This document shows, one piece after another, positions 23,983 to 32,271 of a stretch of DNA of 64,000 nt. The DNA is from Spirochaetales bacterium (lineage in GTDB: Bacteria; Spirochaetota; Spirochaetia; UBA9216), in the NCBI GenBank assembly GCA_016839055.1, contig JAEKNX010000002.1:62001-126000 (forward strand), read 5' to 3'. Positions within the stretch are counted from its first letter, which is position 1, and every line of letters starts with the position of its first letter. Below the pieces are notes generated by a model, which saw only the letters and a program-made list of their open reading frames with translations, did no database searches and was not told the DNA's origin. A program made the translations under genes and the position numbers.

Positions 23983-24951
23983 GTGACAAAGAAAATTTTA
24001 ATATTAGCAGTAGTTTTACTGCTATCGGCTGTCTTTATATCGAGTGTTTTCGCAGAAGCAGAGACACAACAGGGTGATGTTGTATCAGTCAATGGTACTA
24101 TTATTGGTGCCGACGATGTTAAGCGGGAAATGAATATGATGTACCAGCAGTCTGTTCAGCAGGGAGTTTATCCTGAGGCATCAGAAATTGATGCTTACTG
24201 GAGCAGGGCTGTAGATACGCTGATAGGAAGAGAGTTACTGTATCAGGACGCGGTGTCCAAGGGTTATACTCCTGATTCCGTCAAAATTGAAGAATATATC
24301 AAGAATCTCATCATGAACAGCGGAGGCGAAGAGGCTCTTCAGGAAAAACTCGATGAGCAGGGACTAAATATTGATAAGCTGCGGAAAGATTCAGGCACCT
24401 ATTATGTGATAAGTGAGTATGTCTCGGGCGAACTTAGTACCGGCGTGACCGTATCAGATGATGAAGTAAAGAAATATTATGATGAAAATACTGGAATGTT
24501 TAAGCAGGAGGAGACCGTCTCTGCCAGGCATATTCTGTTGACAATAGAAGAGGGCGCCGAGCAGGTTGTTGTAGACCAGACAAAGGCCCGGATATTAGCC
24601 CTCCGGGATAGGATAATAGCCGGCGAGGACTTTGCGCAGCTCGCAAGCGAGACTTCAGATTGCCCAAGCAGCGAGCAAGGCGGAAGCCTAGGCGAGTTCG
24701 GCCGCGGTCGCATGGTGCCGCCTTTTGATAATGTAGCGTTTTCACTCGAACCTGGAGTTATAAGTGAACCCGTTTTGACGCAATTCGGGTATCATATCAT
24801 AGAGGTTACTTCCAAAAACGGTGGCGGAGAAATACCTTTTTCTGACATCGAGCCGAGACTTCGCGAATATCTCTCGAATATTGCTCTCGAGAAGAAGATT
24901 AATCTCTATGTGGAAGGTATCAGGGAAAAGAGCGAAATTATTATTTTCTAA
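23983..24951 (+). CDS. Exported parvulin-type peptidyl-prolyl isomerase (SurA/PrsA-like)
   Basis: 322 aa. It starts at GTG (23983) behind AGGAG; the overlapping ATG is out of frame and stops at once (ATGTGA). A signal peptide (ILILAVVLLLSAVFISSVFA) is followed by a SurA-N-like helical chaperone domain (about 30-170). A rotamase domain (about 180-285) then carries VSARHILLTI, the block CPSSEQGGSLGEFGRGRMVP, and FGYHIIEV. It probably assists folding of exported or outer-membrane proteins in the periplasm. Confidence 0.9.
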   Translation: MTKKILILAVVLLLSAVFISSVFAEAETQQGDVVSVNGTIIGADDVKREMNMMYQQSVQQGVYPEASEIDAYWSRAVDTLIGRELLYQDAVSKGYTPDSVKIEEYIKNLIMNSGGEEALQEKLDEQGLNIDKLRKDSGTYYVISEYVSGELSTGVTVSDDEVKKYYDENTGMFKQEETVSARHILLTIEEGAEQVVVDQTKARILALRDRIIAGEDFAQLASETSDCPSSEQGGSLGEFGRGRMVPPFDNVAFSLEPGVISEPVLTQFGYHIIEVTSKNGGGEIPFSDIEPRLREYLSNIALEKKINLYVEGIREKSEIIIF

Positions 24952-25032
24952 TAGCCTTTTGCTGCTATTCGATGCATATTTAAATAAGAAGATCGGATAA
25001 ATCGTTAAAAATTAAAAAAATATCGATTTACC

Positions 25033-25061
25033 TTGACGAACTTGTAACTATATATTATTAT
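25033..25061 (+). promoter_or_regulatory. Promoter of the thioredoxin gene
   Basis: TTGACG (25033-25038), exactly 17 bp, TATTAT (25056-25061). A 7-bp inverted repeat (TAAATCG 24998-25004, CGATTTA 25024-25030) abuts the -35 box and may instead belong to the end of the parvulin transcript. Confidence 0.65.
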
Positions 25062-25092
25062 GTATATATAGAGAAAAACAAGGAGGGCCCCA

Positions 25093-25443
25093 ATGGCTGA
25101 AGTTATAACATCAAAGGATTTTAAAGAAAAGGTATTCGACTATGAAAAGAATACTGAATGGAAGTATGAGGGAGAACTCCCCGCAGTAATTGATTTTTTC
25201 GCTGACTGGTGCATGCCGTGTAAGATGCTCGCTCCGACAATCGATAAGCTTGCTGAAGAGTATGCAGGCAAGGTGAACTTTTATAAGGTTAATACCGAGA
25301 GCGAACCGGAACTCGCAGGTGCGTTTGGCATTCAGAGTATTCCGTCATTACTATTTATCCCAAAAGAGGGACAGCCTCAGATGTCTGCAGGCGCATTGCC
25401 TGAGGCCCAGCTTAAGAAGATAATCGAGGATAGTCTGCTTTAG
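25093..25443 (+). CDS. Thioredoxin with WCMPC active site
   Basis: 116 aa, one thioredoxin fold. The active site is FFADWCMPCKMLAP (Cys near residues 41 and 44), so the dipeptide between the Cys is Met-Pro, not the canonical Gly-Pro. The cis-Pro loop SIPSLLFI is intact. It is a cytoplasmic dithiol reductant, without a signal peptide. GGAGGG lies 8 bases before the ATG, and a strong promoter and terminator frame it as a monocistronic gene. Confidence 0.93.
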   Translation: MAEVITSKDFKEKVFDYEKNTEWKYEGELPAVIDFFADWCMPCKMLAPTIDKLAEEYAGKVNFYKVNTESEPELAGAFGIQSIPSLLFIPKEGQPQMSAGALPEAQLKKIIEDSLL

Positions 25444-25466
25444 ACCAGGTTTTGAAGTTTGACTGC

Positions 25467-25493
25467 AAACCCGCCTATACGGCGGGTTTTTTT
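25467..25493 (+). terminator. Rho-independent terminator of the thioredoxin gene
   Basis: AAACCCGCC (25467-25475), 5-base loop, GGCGGGTTT (25481-25489), followed by four more T. Confidence 0.88.
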
Positions 25494-25563
25494 GCTCTGA
25501 GCATCAGTATGATATCAATAAGAGATTAGGCCTGCTTGCGGCTGCTGAAATGTTAACCAGCCC

Positions 25564-25592
25564 TTGAAGATTTTACGAAAAATGGATATATT
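25564..25592 (+). promoter_or_regulatory. Promoter of the 104-aa hypothetical gene
   Basis: TTGAAG (25564-25569), 17 bp, TATATT (25587-25592), about 55 bp before the ATG at 25649. Confidence 0.45.
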
Positions 25593-25648
25593 ATACTCGT
25601 AGCCAATTATTAAACCAACCAACAATTCTCGAAAAATGGGGAAACACT

Positions 25649-25963
25649 ATGAAACGTACTGATCTTGAACGTAAAGAAAGAGATATAAAAAGAGCAGCAA
25701 AAAAAGAAGAACGGCTTGAAAAGGGCGGAGCACCTGAGAAGTCCGTAGGCGACTATATTAATGAACTTCACTCATTATTTTTCCACGATGAGACCAAGAT
25801 CTATAATGTCGCTATTGATGAGAGGATTCCTGATCTTCTTGAAGAGATGATGCTGGACCTTGAACAAAAGCAGTGGGAAAATATTATCAGAAAAGCCGTC
25901 CGTAAGACGGGAGTAAAAGAAAAGGAGCCCGCAATTAAGGAGCTCCTGGAATTTATGGAATAA
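25649..25963 (+). CDS. Hypothetical 104-aa protein with charged N terminus
   Basis: Not recognised. The first 35 residues are highly charged and Lys/Arg/Glu-rich (RKERDIKRAAKKEERLEKGG), probably helical or disordered. The rest (VGDYINELHSLFFHDETKI onward) looks like a small alpha-helical domain with acidic and amphipathic helices (IPDLLEEMMLDLEQKQWENI). No signal, TM or Cys. It has its own promoter and terminator, which supports a real single gene. The basic head could bind nucleic acid (inference). Confidence 0.7.
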   Translation: MKRTDLERKERDIKRAAKKEERLEKGGAPEKSVGDYINELHSLFFHDETKIYNVAIDERIPDLLEEMMLDLEQKQWENIIRKAVRKTGVKEKEPAIKELLEFME

Positions 25964-25971
25964 TTGCATGA

Positions 25972-25996
25972 GAGTTTTTGACATCGTCAAAAACTC
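25972..25996 (+). terminator. Hairpin after the 104-aa gene
   Basis: GAGTTTTTGAC (25972-25982) and GTCAAAAACTC (25986-25996) form a perfect 11-bp stem with a 3-base loop. A second hairpin follows at once. Confidence 0.6.
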
Positions 25997-26001
25997 AGGG
26001 G

Positions 26002-26034
26002 GAACTATTAAAAATTTTTTATTTTTAATAGTTC
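26002..26034. terminator. Hairpin overlapping the end of leuD
   Basis: GAACTATTAAAAAT (26002-26015) and ATTTTTAATAGTTC (26021-26034) form a perfect 14-bp stem with a T5 loop. The right arm contains the leuD stop codon. The A/T-rich arms give U runs in both directions, so it may end both convergent transcripts. Confidence 0.6.
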
Positions 26035-26549
26035 TCGTCGGCGTATTCAACCCATCCGCCGGCCTTAACGAGGGCGGCATCAAAGCTTGAGATTTTAAAA
26101 TTAAGAATAGTTTTCTTACTATCCGCACTAACAGTAAATGTGCCGGCATCAAAGTCGGTGAGTATCGTAGTTTCTTTATCAGCATATTCCTCGAACAGGA
26201 CATCAACTTCTTTCTCGGAGATTTCTACCGCCATCATTCCGCAGTTGAACATGTTCTGTCTGAAAATACGGGCAAAGCCCGGGGCTATTACGAGGTTGAT
26301 ATTGTTAACCTCCAGGGCCCATGGCGCATGCTCCCGCGATGAGCCGCAGCCGAAGTTATTCCGGGTAACAACTACTCTTATGCCGTCCAGATTAGTTTGA
26401 GGATCGAATCCGTCCATTATTAGGTCTTCAAGAAGATGCGGGCCCATGGCTTTTTTGGTTATCTCCGTCAGATACTTGGCGGGGATTATTTCATCGGTAT
26501 TAATATCACTCCTGTCAAGAAACAGGACTTTTCCGGAAAAGTCTTTCAT
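26025..26549 (-). CDS. leuD: 3-isopropylmalate dehydratase-like small subunit
   Basis: 174 aa. The swivelling aconitase domain is clear: FLDRSDINTDEIIPAKYLTE, then the substrate-binding block NNFGCGSSREHAPWAL (near residues 64-80), then GFARIFRQNMFNCG. With the large subunit it forms a [4Fe-4S] hydro-lyase of the LeuCD/HacAB class. No leuA or leuB is in the window, so leucine synthesis is only one option; homoaconitate-type or other 2-alkylmalate substrates are equally possible. It follows the large-subunit gene by 10 bases. Confidence 0.88.
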   Translation of the reverse strand: MKDFSGKVLFLDRSDINTDEIIPAKYLTEITKKAMGPHLLEDLIMDGFDPQTNLDGIRVVVTRNNFGCGSSREHAPWALEVNNINLVIAPGFARIFRQNMFNCGMMAVEISEKEVDVLFEEYADKETTILTDFDAGTFTVSADSKKTILNFKISSFDAALVKAGGWVEYADENY

Positions 26550-26559
26550 TATAAATCTC

Positions 26560-27840
26560 CTATAAATTCTCGGCTGTGGTAAGAAATCCGGCTACAGCAG
26601 TAGCCGCAGCTGTGGCGGGGCTTACAAGATGCACCATTCCGCCTTTTCCCATCCTTCCGTTAAAATTTCTGTTCGTTGTTGATACGCAGACTTCGCCGTC
26701 GGCAAGAACTCCGTTACTCATTCCCAGGCATGCGCCGCAGGTAGGGTTAGTCAGGCAGCATCCGGAATCCATGAAAATATCAATCAGCCCCTCGGAGAGG
26801 GCCTGCCGGTATACCGCTGGTGTTGCCGGAGAGACGATGACTCTGACAGAATCGGCAATCTTCCGGTTTTTAAGGACGGCCGCAGCCTCACGAAGATCTT
26901 CAATTCGTCCGTTGGTACACGAGCCGATGTACACCTGATCTACTTTTATGCCGCTTAATTCTTCAACCGGCCTAACCATATCAGGTTTATAGCCGTAGGT
27001 CGCAAGGGGTTTCAGGCTGGTCAGGTCAAGTTTAAGATCCTTCGCGTAATCCGCATCAGTGTCGGGAAGAAATTTTCTGTATTCGTTTAATGCCGTTTCT
27101 TTTGAAACAAACTCATCCTTTATAAACGGCCAGAGATATTCGACAGTTGTCATATCGGGATAACATATGCCGCAGGTTGCGCCTGCCTCAACGGCCATAT
27201 TGCAGACAGTCATTCTGCCTTCCATGGACATCGCATCAATTACTGATCCGGTGAACTCAATTACATGGTTTGTCGCGCCGTCGGTTCCGATTGTACTGAT
27301 TACATGAAGGATGATGTCCTTCGGGCTGACGGCCGCTGATGGAGTACCCGTCAGCTTGATTCTGATAGTTTCGGGTGATTTAAACGCACAGATTCCTTTC
27401 AGAATTCCGACTTCAAGGTCGGTGGTACCGACACCTGCCGCAAAAGCACCGAAGGCGCCGTGAGTGCAGGTATGTGAATCACCCATGATTATGGTATATC
27501 CGGGCCGTGCAAAACCCTTTTCCGGAAAGATTGCGTGGCAGACGCCATTTCGGCCTACATCAAAAAAGTCTTTAATGTTCTGCCGTCCGGCCCATTCGCG
27601 GAGGACCTTTCCTTGTTCTGCTGTCAGTGAGTCTTTTGCCGGTGTAACATGATCAATTACTGCCTTGATCTTTGAGGGATCGAATACTCTGTCTTTTCCG
27701 CGCTCCTGCAGATCGATGATTGCGGTGGGAGTCGTGATTTCATGACAGAAGACAGCATCAAGATTGATAACCTCTATCCCTTCTGAAGGGGAGTCGATGC
27801 AGTGAGAATCAAATATTTTTCGGGCTGTTGTTTTTCCCAT
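26560..27840 (-). CDS. leuC: 3-isopropylmalate dehydratase-like large subunit
   Basis: 426 aa, the size of the prokaryote/archaeal-type LeuC/HacA group, which is shorter than E. coli LeuC. The three cluster-ligand Cys are visible in YIGSCTNGR and CCLTNPTCGACLG. The active-site block GDSHTCTHGAFGAFAAGVG is intact. It dehydrates and rehydrates a 2- or 3-alkylmalate. A cupin-type XRE regulator gene lies immediately upstream on the same strand and may control it. Confidence 0.88.
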   Translation of the reverse strand: MGKTTARKIFDSHCIDSPSEGIEVINLDAVFCHEITTPTAIIDLQERGKDRVFDPSKIKAVIDHVTPAKDSLTAEQGKVLREWAGRQNIKDFFDVGRNGVCHAIFPEKGFARPGYTIIMGDSHTCTHGAFGAFAAGVGTTDLEVGILKGICAFKSPETIRIKLTGTPSAAVSPKDIILHVISTIGTDGATNHVIEFTGSVIDAMSMEGRMTVCNMAVEAGATCGICYPDMTTVEYLWPFIKDEFVSKETALNEYRKFLPDTDADYAKDLKLDLTSLKPLATYGYKPDMVRPVEELSGIKVDQVYIGSCTNGRIEDLREAAAVLKNRKIADSVRVIVSPATPAVYRQALSEGLIDIFMDSGCCLTNPTCGACLGMSNGVLADGEVCVSTTNRNFNGRMGKGGMVHLVSPATAAATAVAGFLTTAENL

Positions 27841-27861
27841 TTATTGCTCCTTATGTACTAT

Positions 27862-28446
27862 CTAAGATTCATTTCTGATAAATATTCTACCGGGAGTGAT
27901 TATCCACATCGCCCTCAGCGTAGTTTTCCCTGTATTCCTGACAATATGCGGAATATCAGAAGGAAAAGAAATTGTATCGCCTGTAGTCAGATTGTATTTA
28001 GATGTTCCGTAGATCAGTTCGGCCTCGCCTTCAACAATAGTGCCTAGCTCTCTGCCCGGGTGTCCGAACTCAAGATCTCCCTTTTCCTTTCCTACTGGGA
28101 TGTCTATATAGAAGGCTTCTACCGACGGATTGATCTCACTCTCCGGAATATAGGACAGTTCCTGATATTCAATACCGTGCATTGTCAATTTATTGCGATC
28201 TGCCGGTTTTACAATCGATACGGCCTTATCATGTTTCAAATCCTTGAAAAGGTACTCAAGATCAATATCAAGGGTATTTGCAATCGCAATCAGGGTATCA
28301 ATTGACGGCGAGACTTTATTCCGTTCAATCTGGCTGATGAGGCTTTCACTTACGCCGGCCTTACCAGCGACGTCTTTTAGCGTCATGTGTTTACGCTCTC
28401 TGACTAGTCTCAGCTTGCTTCCGAATTCGGCATTTTTCTTTATCAA
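27862..28446 (-). CDS. XRE-type regulator with C-terminal cupin domain
   Basis: 194 aa. It starts at TTG (28446) with GAGG eight bases upstream; no ATG is available at the right place. The HTH is GSKLRLVRERKHMTLKDVAG plus GVSESLISQIERNKVSPSIDTL (residues 8-55). The C-terminal cupin (about 110-190) contains GHPGRELGTIVEGEAELIYG and the second motif DTISFPSDIPHIVRNTG. This is the PuuR-like class that senses small metabolites. It precedes leuCD by 21 bases and is divergent from the aminotransferase gene, so it probably controls one or both. Confidence 0.92.
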   Translation of the reverse strand: MIKKNAEFGSKLRLVRERKHMTLKDVAGKAGVSESLISQIERNKVSPSIDTLIAIANTLDIDLEYLFKDLKHDKAVSIVKPADRNKLTMHGIEYQELSYIPESEINPSVEAFYIDIPVGKEKGDLEFGHPGRELGTIVEGEAELIYGTSKYNLTTGDTISFPSDIPHIVRNTGKTTLRAMWIITPGRIFIRNES

Positions 28447-28455
28447 TACTTAAAC

Positions 28456-28495
28456 CTCTTTAGTATAATTTAAAAGAGAATTTGCCTATTGTCAA
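28456..28495 (-). promoter_or_regulatory. Promoter region of the XRE-cupin gene with inverted repeat
   Basis: On the minus strand TTGACA (28495-28490) is followed after 17 bp by TAAATT (28472-28467) and then TATACT (28467-28462). CTCTTT (28456-28461) and AAAGAG (28473-28478) form a 6-bp inverted repeat over the -10 region, a possible site for self-control. Confidence 0.4.
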
Positions 28496-28676
28496 GGGAA
28501 TTCTTAGGAAGATCAATTAAAGATGGTGAAGCTGCAAGCCCTAGATTAATGTAGAACCTTCAAAAGATCAATAAAACAGCAGTTGAACTTGAATTTTGAT
28601 ATCTTGCTTGCAATCCATCTGGTATTGGGTTATTTTATCTTTTATAGAAGTTTTTAACAACAATATGGAGCATAAG

Positions 28677-29858
28677 ATGGCAATATCCACGCGCATCGCC
28701 GACATGATGGCTGGTTCTTCTTTTATCAGAAAAATGTTTGAGACGGGGGCAAAGCTCAAGGCACAGTATGGCGCCGACAATGTTTATGATTTCAGTCTCG
28801 GTAACCCTAATGTCAAGCCGATAAGTGATTTCAGCGCTGACCTGCATAGGATAATCGATGAAGATCAGGTCGGAAAACACGGATACATGCCGAACGCGGG
28901 TTATCCATGGGTTAGGGCTGCTGTAGCCGAATATGTCTCTGAAGAGCAGAAGATGAAAATTGATGAAGGCTGCGTTATCATGACCTGCGGCGCTGGCGGC
29001 GGCATGAATATTGCGTTAAAATCTATTCTTAATCCCGGAGACAAGGTTCTTGTCAGCTCTCCATGCTTCATGGAATATAAGTTTTACGCGGACAATCACG
29101 GCGGCCAACTGGAGATTATTCCTTCTGCCGAAGGTTTTGATCTTGATATCGACGCATTTGAGAAGAGTATAGATGCTAGTGTCGCGGCAGTAATAATAAA
29201 TTCACCGAATAATCCGTCAGGAAAAATATATTCTGAGGAGAATCTTAAAGATTTCAGCCTGATGCTTGATCGAGCTTCGACGAGAACCGGGCGTAGTATT
29301 TATCTTCTCTGTGACGAGCCTTACCGGAAGATTGTCTTTGACGGTGCCGAGGTGCCTGCGGTTTTCCCCTTATACCGGAACACAATAGTAGTAACCTCCT
29401 ATTCCAAGGATCTTTCAATACCGGGCGAGAGGATAGGCTATGCTGCAATTAATCCCGGCGCTGATGATTTTGAAAATCTTATAAATGCGATGATTCTCTG
29501 TAACAGAATTCTCGGTTTTGTTAACGCACCGGCTTTAATGCAGCGGGTGGTTGCCGGACTTCAGGGTCGTAGTGTGGATATTGAGGCCTACCGGCGAAAA
29601 CGAGACCTTCTATGTGACGGGCTGTCCGACATCGGGTATAAGCTTGAAAAACCGAAAGGAACTTTCTACCTCTTTCTTGAAGTCCCCGGAGGAGATGACC
29701 TCAGCTTTGTTGATCTTCTTCAGGAAGAACGAGTCCTCGTCGTTCCCGGAAGCGGGTTTGCCATGCCGGGCTATTTCAGGATTTCCTACTGCGTGGATGA
29801 CAGTGTTATTATTAATTCAATGAATGGGTTCAGGACTGCTTTCGATAAAATAAAATAA
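28677..29858 (+). CDS. Class I/II PLP-dependent aminotransferase
   Basis: 393 aa from the ATG at 28677, which has GGAG six bases upstream; the ATG at 28665 is an alternative. Fold-type I features: MTCGAGGGMNIALKSILNPG, the N-binding INSPNNPSGKIYSEE near residue 185, DEPYRKI, and the PLP Lys in SYSKDLSIPGERIGY near 245. It transfers an amino group to 2-oxoglutarate or a similar acceptor. The position upstream of iorAB-paaK makes an aromatic or branched-chain amino acid likely (inference). A small unknown gene follows. Confidence 0.9.
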   Translation: MAISTRIADMMAGSSFIRKMFETGAKLKAQYGADNVYDFSLGNPNVKPISDFSADLHRIIDEDQVGKHGYMPNAGYPWVRAAVAEYVSEEQKMKIDEGCVIMTCGAGGGMNIALKSILNPGDKVLVSSPCFMEYKFYADNHGGQLEIIPSAEGFDLDIDAFEKSIDASVAAVIINSPNNPSGKIYSEENLKDFSLMLDRASTRTGRSIYLLCDEPYRKIVFDGAEVPAVFPLYRNTIVVTSYSKDLSIPGERIGYAAINPGADDFENLINAMILCNRILGFVNAPALMQRVVAGLQGRSVDIEAYRRKRDLLCDGLSDIGYKLEKPKGTFYLFLEVPGGDDLSFVDLLQEERVLVVPGSGFAMPGYFRISYCVDDSVIINSMNGFRTAFDKIK

Positions 29859-29875
29859 AAAGGCCGGGTGATATA

Positions 29876-30130
29876 TTGGGTTTGATGGATAAATCGCTTG
29901 AAGCAAGAAGAATTTTTACTGCCTCGAATAAACGGATGCTCGACGCAGTAAATGCCCTCGCCGCTGCCGGTGAACAGGGAATGCTTGAGCGGATAAATCT
30001 GGTTATGCCGGTTACAGTCTATGAGCAGATGATTGATCAGGGATTTTATTCCTCAGTAAAAAGGAAAAGACAGGACCGAAGATCGACCGATCGCAGGAAC
30101 GGAGATCGCCGGCATTCCGGCAAACGTTAA
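29876..30130 (+). CDS. Hypothetical 84-aa protein with DRR-repeat tail
   Basis: Starts at TTG (29876) or ATG (29885); both lie close behind GGCCGGGTGATA. The body (about residues 5-60) is helical: LEARRIFTASNKRMLDAVNA. The tail is strongly basic with RRSTDRRNGDRR, a repeat also found at the ends of some bacterial signalling proteins. No Cys, no TM. It follows the aminotransferase by 17 bases and is probably co-transcribed. Function unknown. Confidence 0.6.
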   Translation: MGLMDKSLEARRIFTASNKRMLDAVNALAAAGEQGMLERINLVMPVTVYEQMIDQGFYSSVKRKRQDRRSTDRRNGDRRHSGKR

Positions 30131-30238
30131 TAACCTGTGCATATCCTGTGAATAATTAACTTATTTCTAATTGGATATATAATAATTTCATGTTACAATA
30201 CCGATATTATATAATATAACATTTCAGGAGTTAGCCAA

Positions 30239-30376
30239 ATGGGTGTTGCTGCATACGTTTTTCTTTTTTTATCGATTGTCGGCTGTATCGCGTACGGTCT
30301 GATTAACTGGAGCAAGGAAAGTACGGTTCCTTCGGTCGTCATTGAAGAAAAAGATAAAGAAAAAACCGCGGGTTGA
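30239..30376 (+). CDS. 45-aa membrane protein resembling a symporter small accessory protein
   Basis: One TM segment near the N terminus (VAAYVFLFLSIVGCIAYGLI) is followed by NWSK and an acidic/basic cytoplasmic tail ending KEKTAG. Size, single TM and the GLINW motif resemble the small proteins encoded beside sodium/solute symporters. AGGAG lies 9 bases before the ATG. Here no symporter gene is adjacent: the upstream gene is the 84-aa protein and iorA follows at 30670. The nearest symporter is at 51558. Either it is an orphan or it serves another membrane protein. Confidence 0.6.
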   Translation: MGVAAYVFLFLSIVGCIAYGLINWSKESTVPSVVIEEKDKEKTAG

Positions 30377-30554
30377 AACAGACTGTCCTTTATGAAGTCT
30401 AATTTTTATAGATAGGACGGAATCACAAAAATCACAATAAACAGAAATATTTGAAAGAGCCTTATAGGTTTTATAATTATAACAAAAGTTGTTTCCCTAT
30501 GTACAAAACTCCGAGATCTTGAGATACTAGATAAACATTAAAATGAACGCTTTT

Positions 30555-30581
30555 CCGGCATCCGAAACACGATGCCGGTTT
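30555..30581 (+). terminator. First of two tandem hairpins before iorA
   Basis: CCGGCATC (30555-30562) and GATGCCGG (30571-30578) with an 8-base loop and TTT after the stem. It may end the upstream transcript. The 293-base gap 30377-30669 otherwise holds promoter-like AT-rich sequence (a TATAAT near 30470) and no gene that I can support. Confidence 0.6.
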
Positions 30582-30616
30582 AATACCGGGACAGACTGAA
30601 GACTGTCCCGGTATTT
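30582..30616 (+). terminator. Second tandem hairpin before iorA
   Basis: AATACCGGGACAG (30582-30594) and CTGTCCCGGTATT (30603-30615) form a perfect 13-bp stem with an 8-base loop. It ends 54 bases before the iorA start. It is either a second terminator or part of an iorA leader structure. Confidence 0.55.
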
Positions 30617-30669
30617 CAGATTATAACTTCCAATAAGTTAAGGTTATTTGCGTTCAGGAGGATTGAAGA

Positions 30670-32271
30670 ATGAGCGAACTGGTTCTTTTGGGAGATGAGG
30701 CACTTGCGCTTGGCGCAATTGATGCTGGAATATCATCAGCTTACGGATATCCCGGAACTCCCTCCAGCGAGATAATGGAATATCTCCTGAATTATACGAA
30801 AAAGAATGATGGAATCTTTGCTTCATGGTGTTCAAATGAGAAGACCGCGTATGAGGAAGCTTTGGGCACGTCGATAGTGGGTAAGAGGGTCCTTGTTACT
30901 ATGAAACATGTCGGCCTGAATGTTGCCGCCGACCCCTTCATGAACTCTGCCCTCCTTGATATCAGGGGCGGCCTCGTAATTGCTGTCGCTGATGACCCGG
31001 GCATGCATTCCTCACAGGGAGAACAGGACTCACGTTATTTCTCCGCCTTTGCGAGAATCATGTGTTTCGAGCCGCGTAACCAGCAGGAAACCTATGAGAT
31101 GACCCGTGAAGCCTTCGAGGTTTCCGAAAAATTTCATATCCCTGTAATGATCAGGATTGTAACAAGACTCGCTCATTCCCGCGCTGTGGTTAATACGTCA
31201 GCTGCCAGGGCTCAGAATGAACTTAAAAAAACCGATAACACCCTCGGGTGGATGCTGCTTCCGGCTCTCGCGAGGCGCAACTGGGCGGCTCTTCTTGAGC
31301 AGCAGGCGGATTTTGAGAAATATACAACAGAATCAGATTATAACCCGCTTTCAATTAATAAGGATTTCAGTGAGTTCGGCGTAATAACTACCGGCCTCGG
31401 CAGAAACTATTATGATGAAGCGTCGACCGAGCTTACACATAAGCCTTCACACCTTCACATTAGCGCTTACCCTGTTCCGGCTGAAAAGGTCAGAAAGCTG
31501 TGCGGTGCGGTTAAAAGGGTTGTCGTGATTGAAGAGGGCTGTACCTTCGTCGAGGATTACCTCAGGGGATACCTCAAGCAGTCTGTTGAAATAGCTGGAA
31601 AGCAGGACGGCGCTCTGCCTATAACCGGCGAGCTTAATCCGGATAATATCAGACCCGCTCTGGGGCTTGAGACAAGGTCAGGTCTTAATACCGATATGGA
31701 ACTTCCGGGCCGGCCCCCGCAGTTATGCCAGGGTTGTCCGCATGCCGACACCTATGCTGCGCTTAATGAGGCGCGCACCGCCTTCGACGAGTCCATTGTT
31801 ACCTCGGATATTGGATGCTATTCCCTCGGTGCGCTACCGCCGCATAAGGCGATAGAGACCATCATCTGCATGGGCGCGTCAATCGGAACCGCGAAGGGAG
31901 CCGCGGAAGCGGGCTTTGGCCCGGCGGTTGCCGTAATAGGCGACAGCACCTTCCTTCATTCCGGGATCTCGCCCCTTGTAGACGCTATCTCATGCGGAAC
32001 TCCGATGACAGTCATCATCCTCGATAACGGAACAGTAGCTATGACCGGCGGACAGGAAACCATTCTCCCGTCATCAAGGCTTCATACACTTATTGAGGGC
32101 ATAGGAATTGACCCTGATCACATCAGGACTATTACTCCGCTTAAGAAGCACCATGATGAGAACGTCGAAATACTTAAAACTGAAATGAAATATCAGGGAA
32201 TCTCGGTCATTATCGCTCTGCGGGAATGTATTGAGACAGCCAAGAAACATAAAACCGGGGGCAGCAAATGA
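30670..32271 (+). CDS. iorA: Indolepyruvate ferredoxin oxidoreductase alpha subunit without the ferredoxin domain
   Basis: 533 aa. The pyrimidine domain GAIDAGISSAYGYPGTPSSE (near residue 17), the CQGCPHADTY block, and the TPP-binding region IGDSTFLHSG...ILDNGTVAMTGGQ (near 425-465) identify IorA. The enzyme oxidatively decarboxylates arylpyruvates to aryl-acetyl-CoA. Usual IorA proteins continue after VVIARREC with two CX2CX2CX3C ferredoxin motifs; this one ends at IIALRECIETAKKHK plus five residues. The iorB start overlaps the stop by 4 bases, so nothing is frameshifted off. A separate ferredoxin must carry electrons, or the chemistry differs. AGGAGG lies 7 bases before the ATG. Confidence 0.92.
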   Translation: MSELVLLGDEALALGAIDAGISSAYGYPGTPSSEIMEYLLNYTKKNDGIFASWCSNEKTAYEEALGTSIVGKRVLVTMKHVGLNVAADPFMNSALLDIRGGLVIAVADDPGMHSSQGEQDSRYFSAFARIMCFEPRNQQETYEMTREAFEVSEKFHIPVMIRIVTRLAHSRAVVNTSAARAQNELKKTDNTLGWMLLPALARRNWAALLEQQADFEKYTTESDYNPLSINKDFSEFGVITTGLGRNYYDEASTELTHKPSHLHISAYPVPAEKVRKLCGAVKRVVVIEEGCTFVEDYLRGYLKQSVEIAGKQDGALPITGELNPDNIRPALGLETRSGLNTDMELPGRPPQLCQGCPHADTYAALNEARTAFDESIVTSDIGCYSLGALPPHKAIETIICMGASIGTAKGAAEAGFGPAVAVIGDSTFLHSGISPLVDAISCGTPMTVIILDNGTVAMTGGQETILPSSRLHTLIEGIGIDPDHIRTITPLKKHHDENVEILKTEMKYQGISVIIALRECIETAKKHKTGGSK

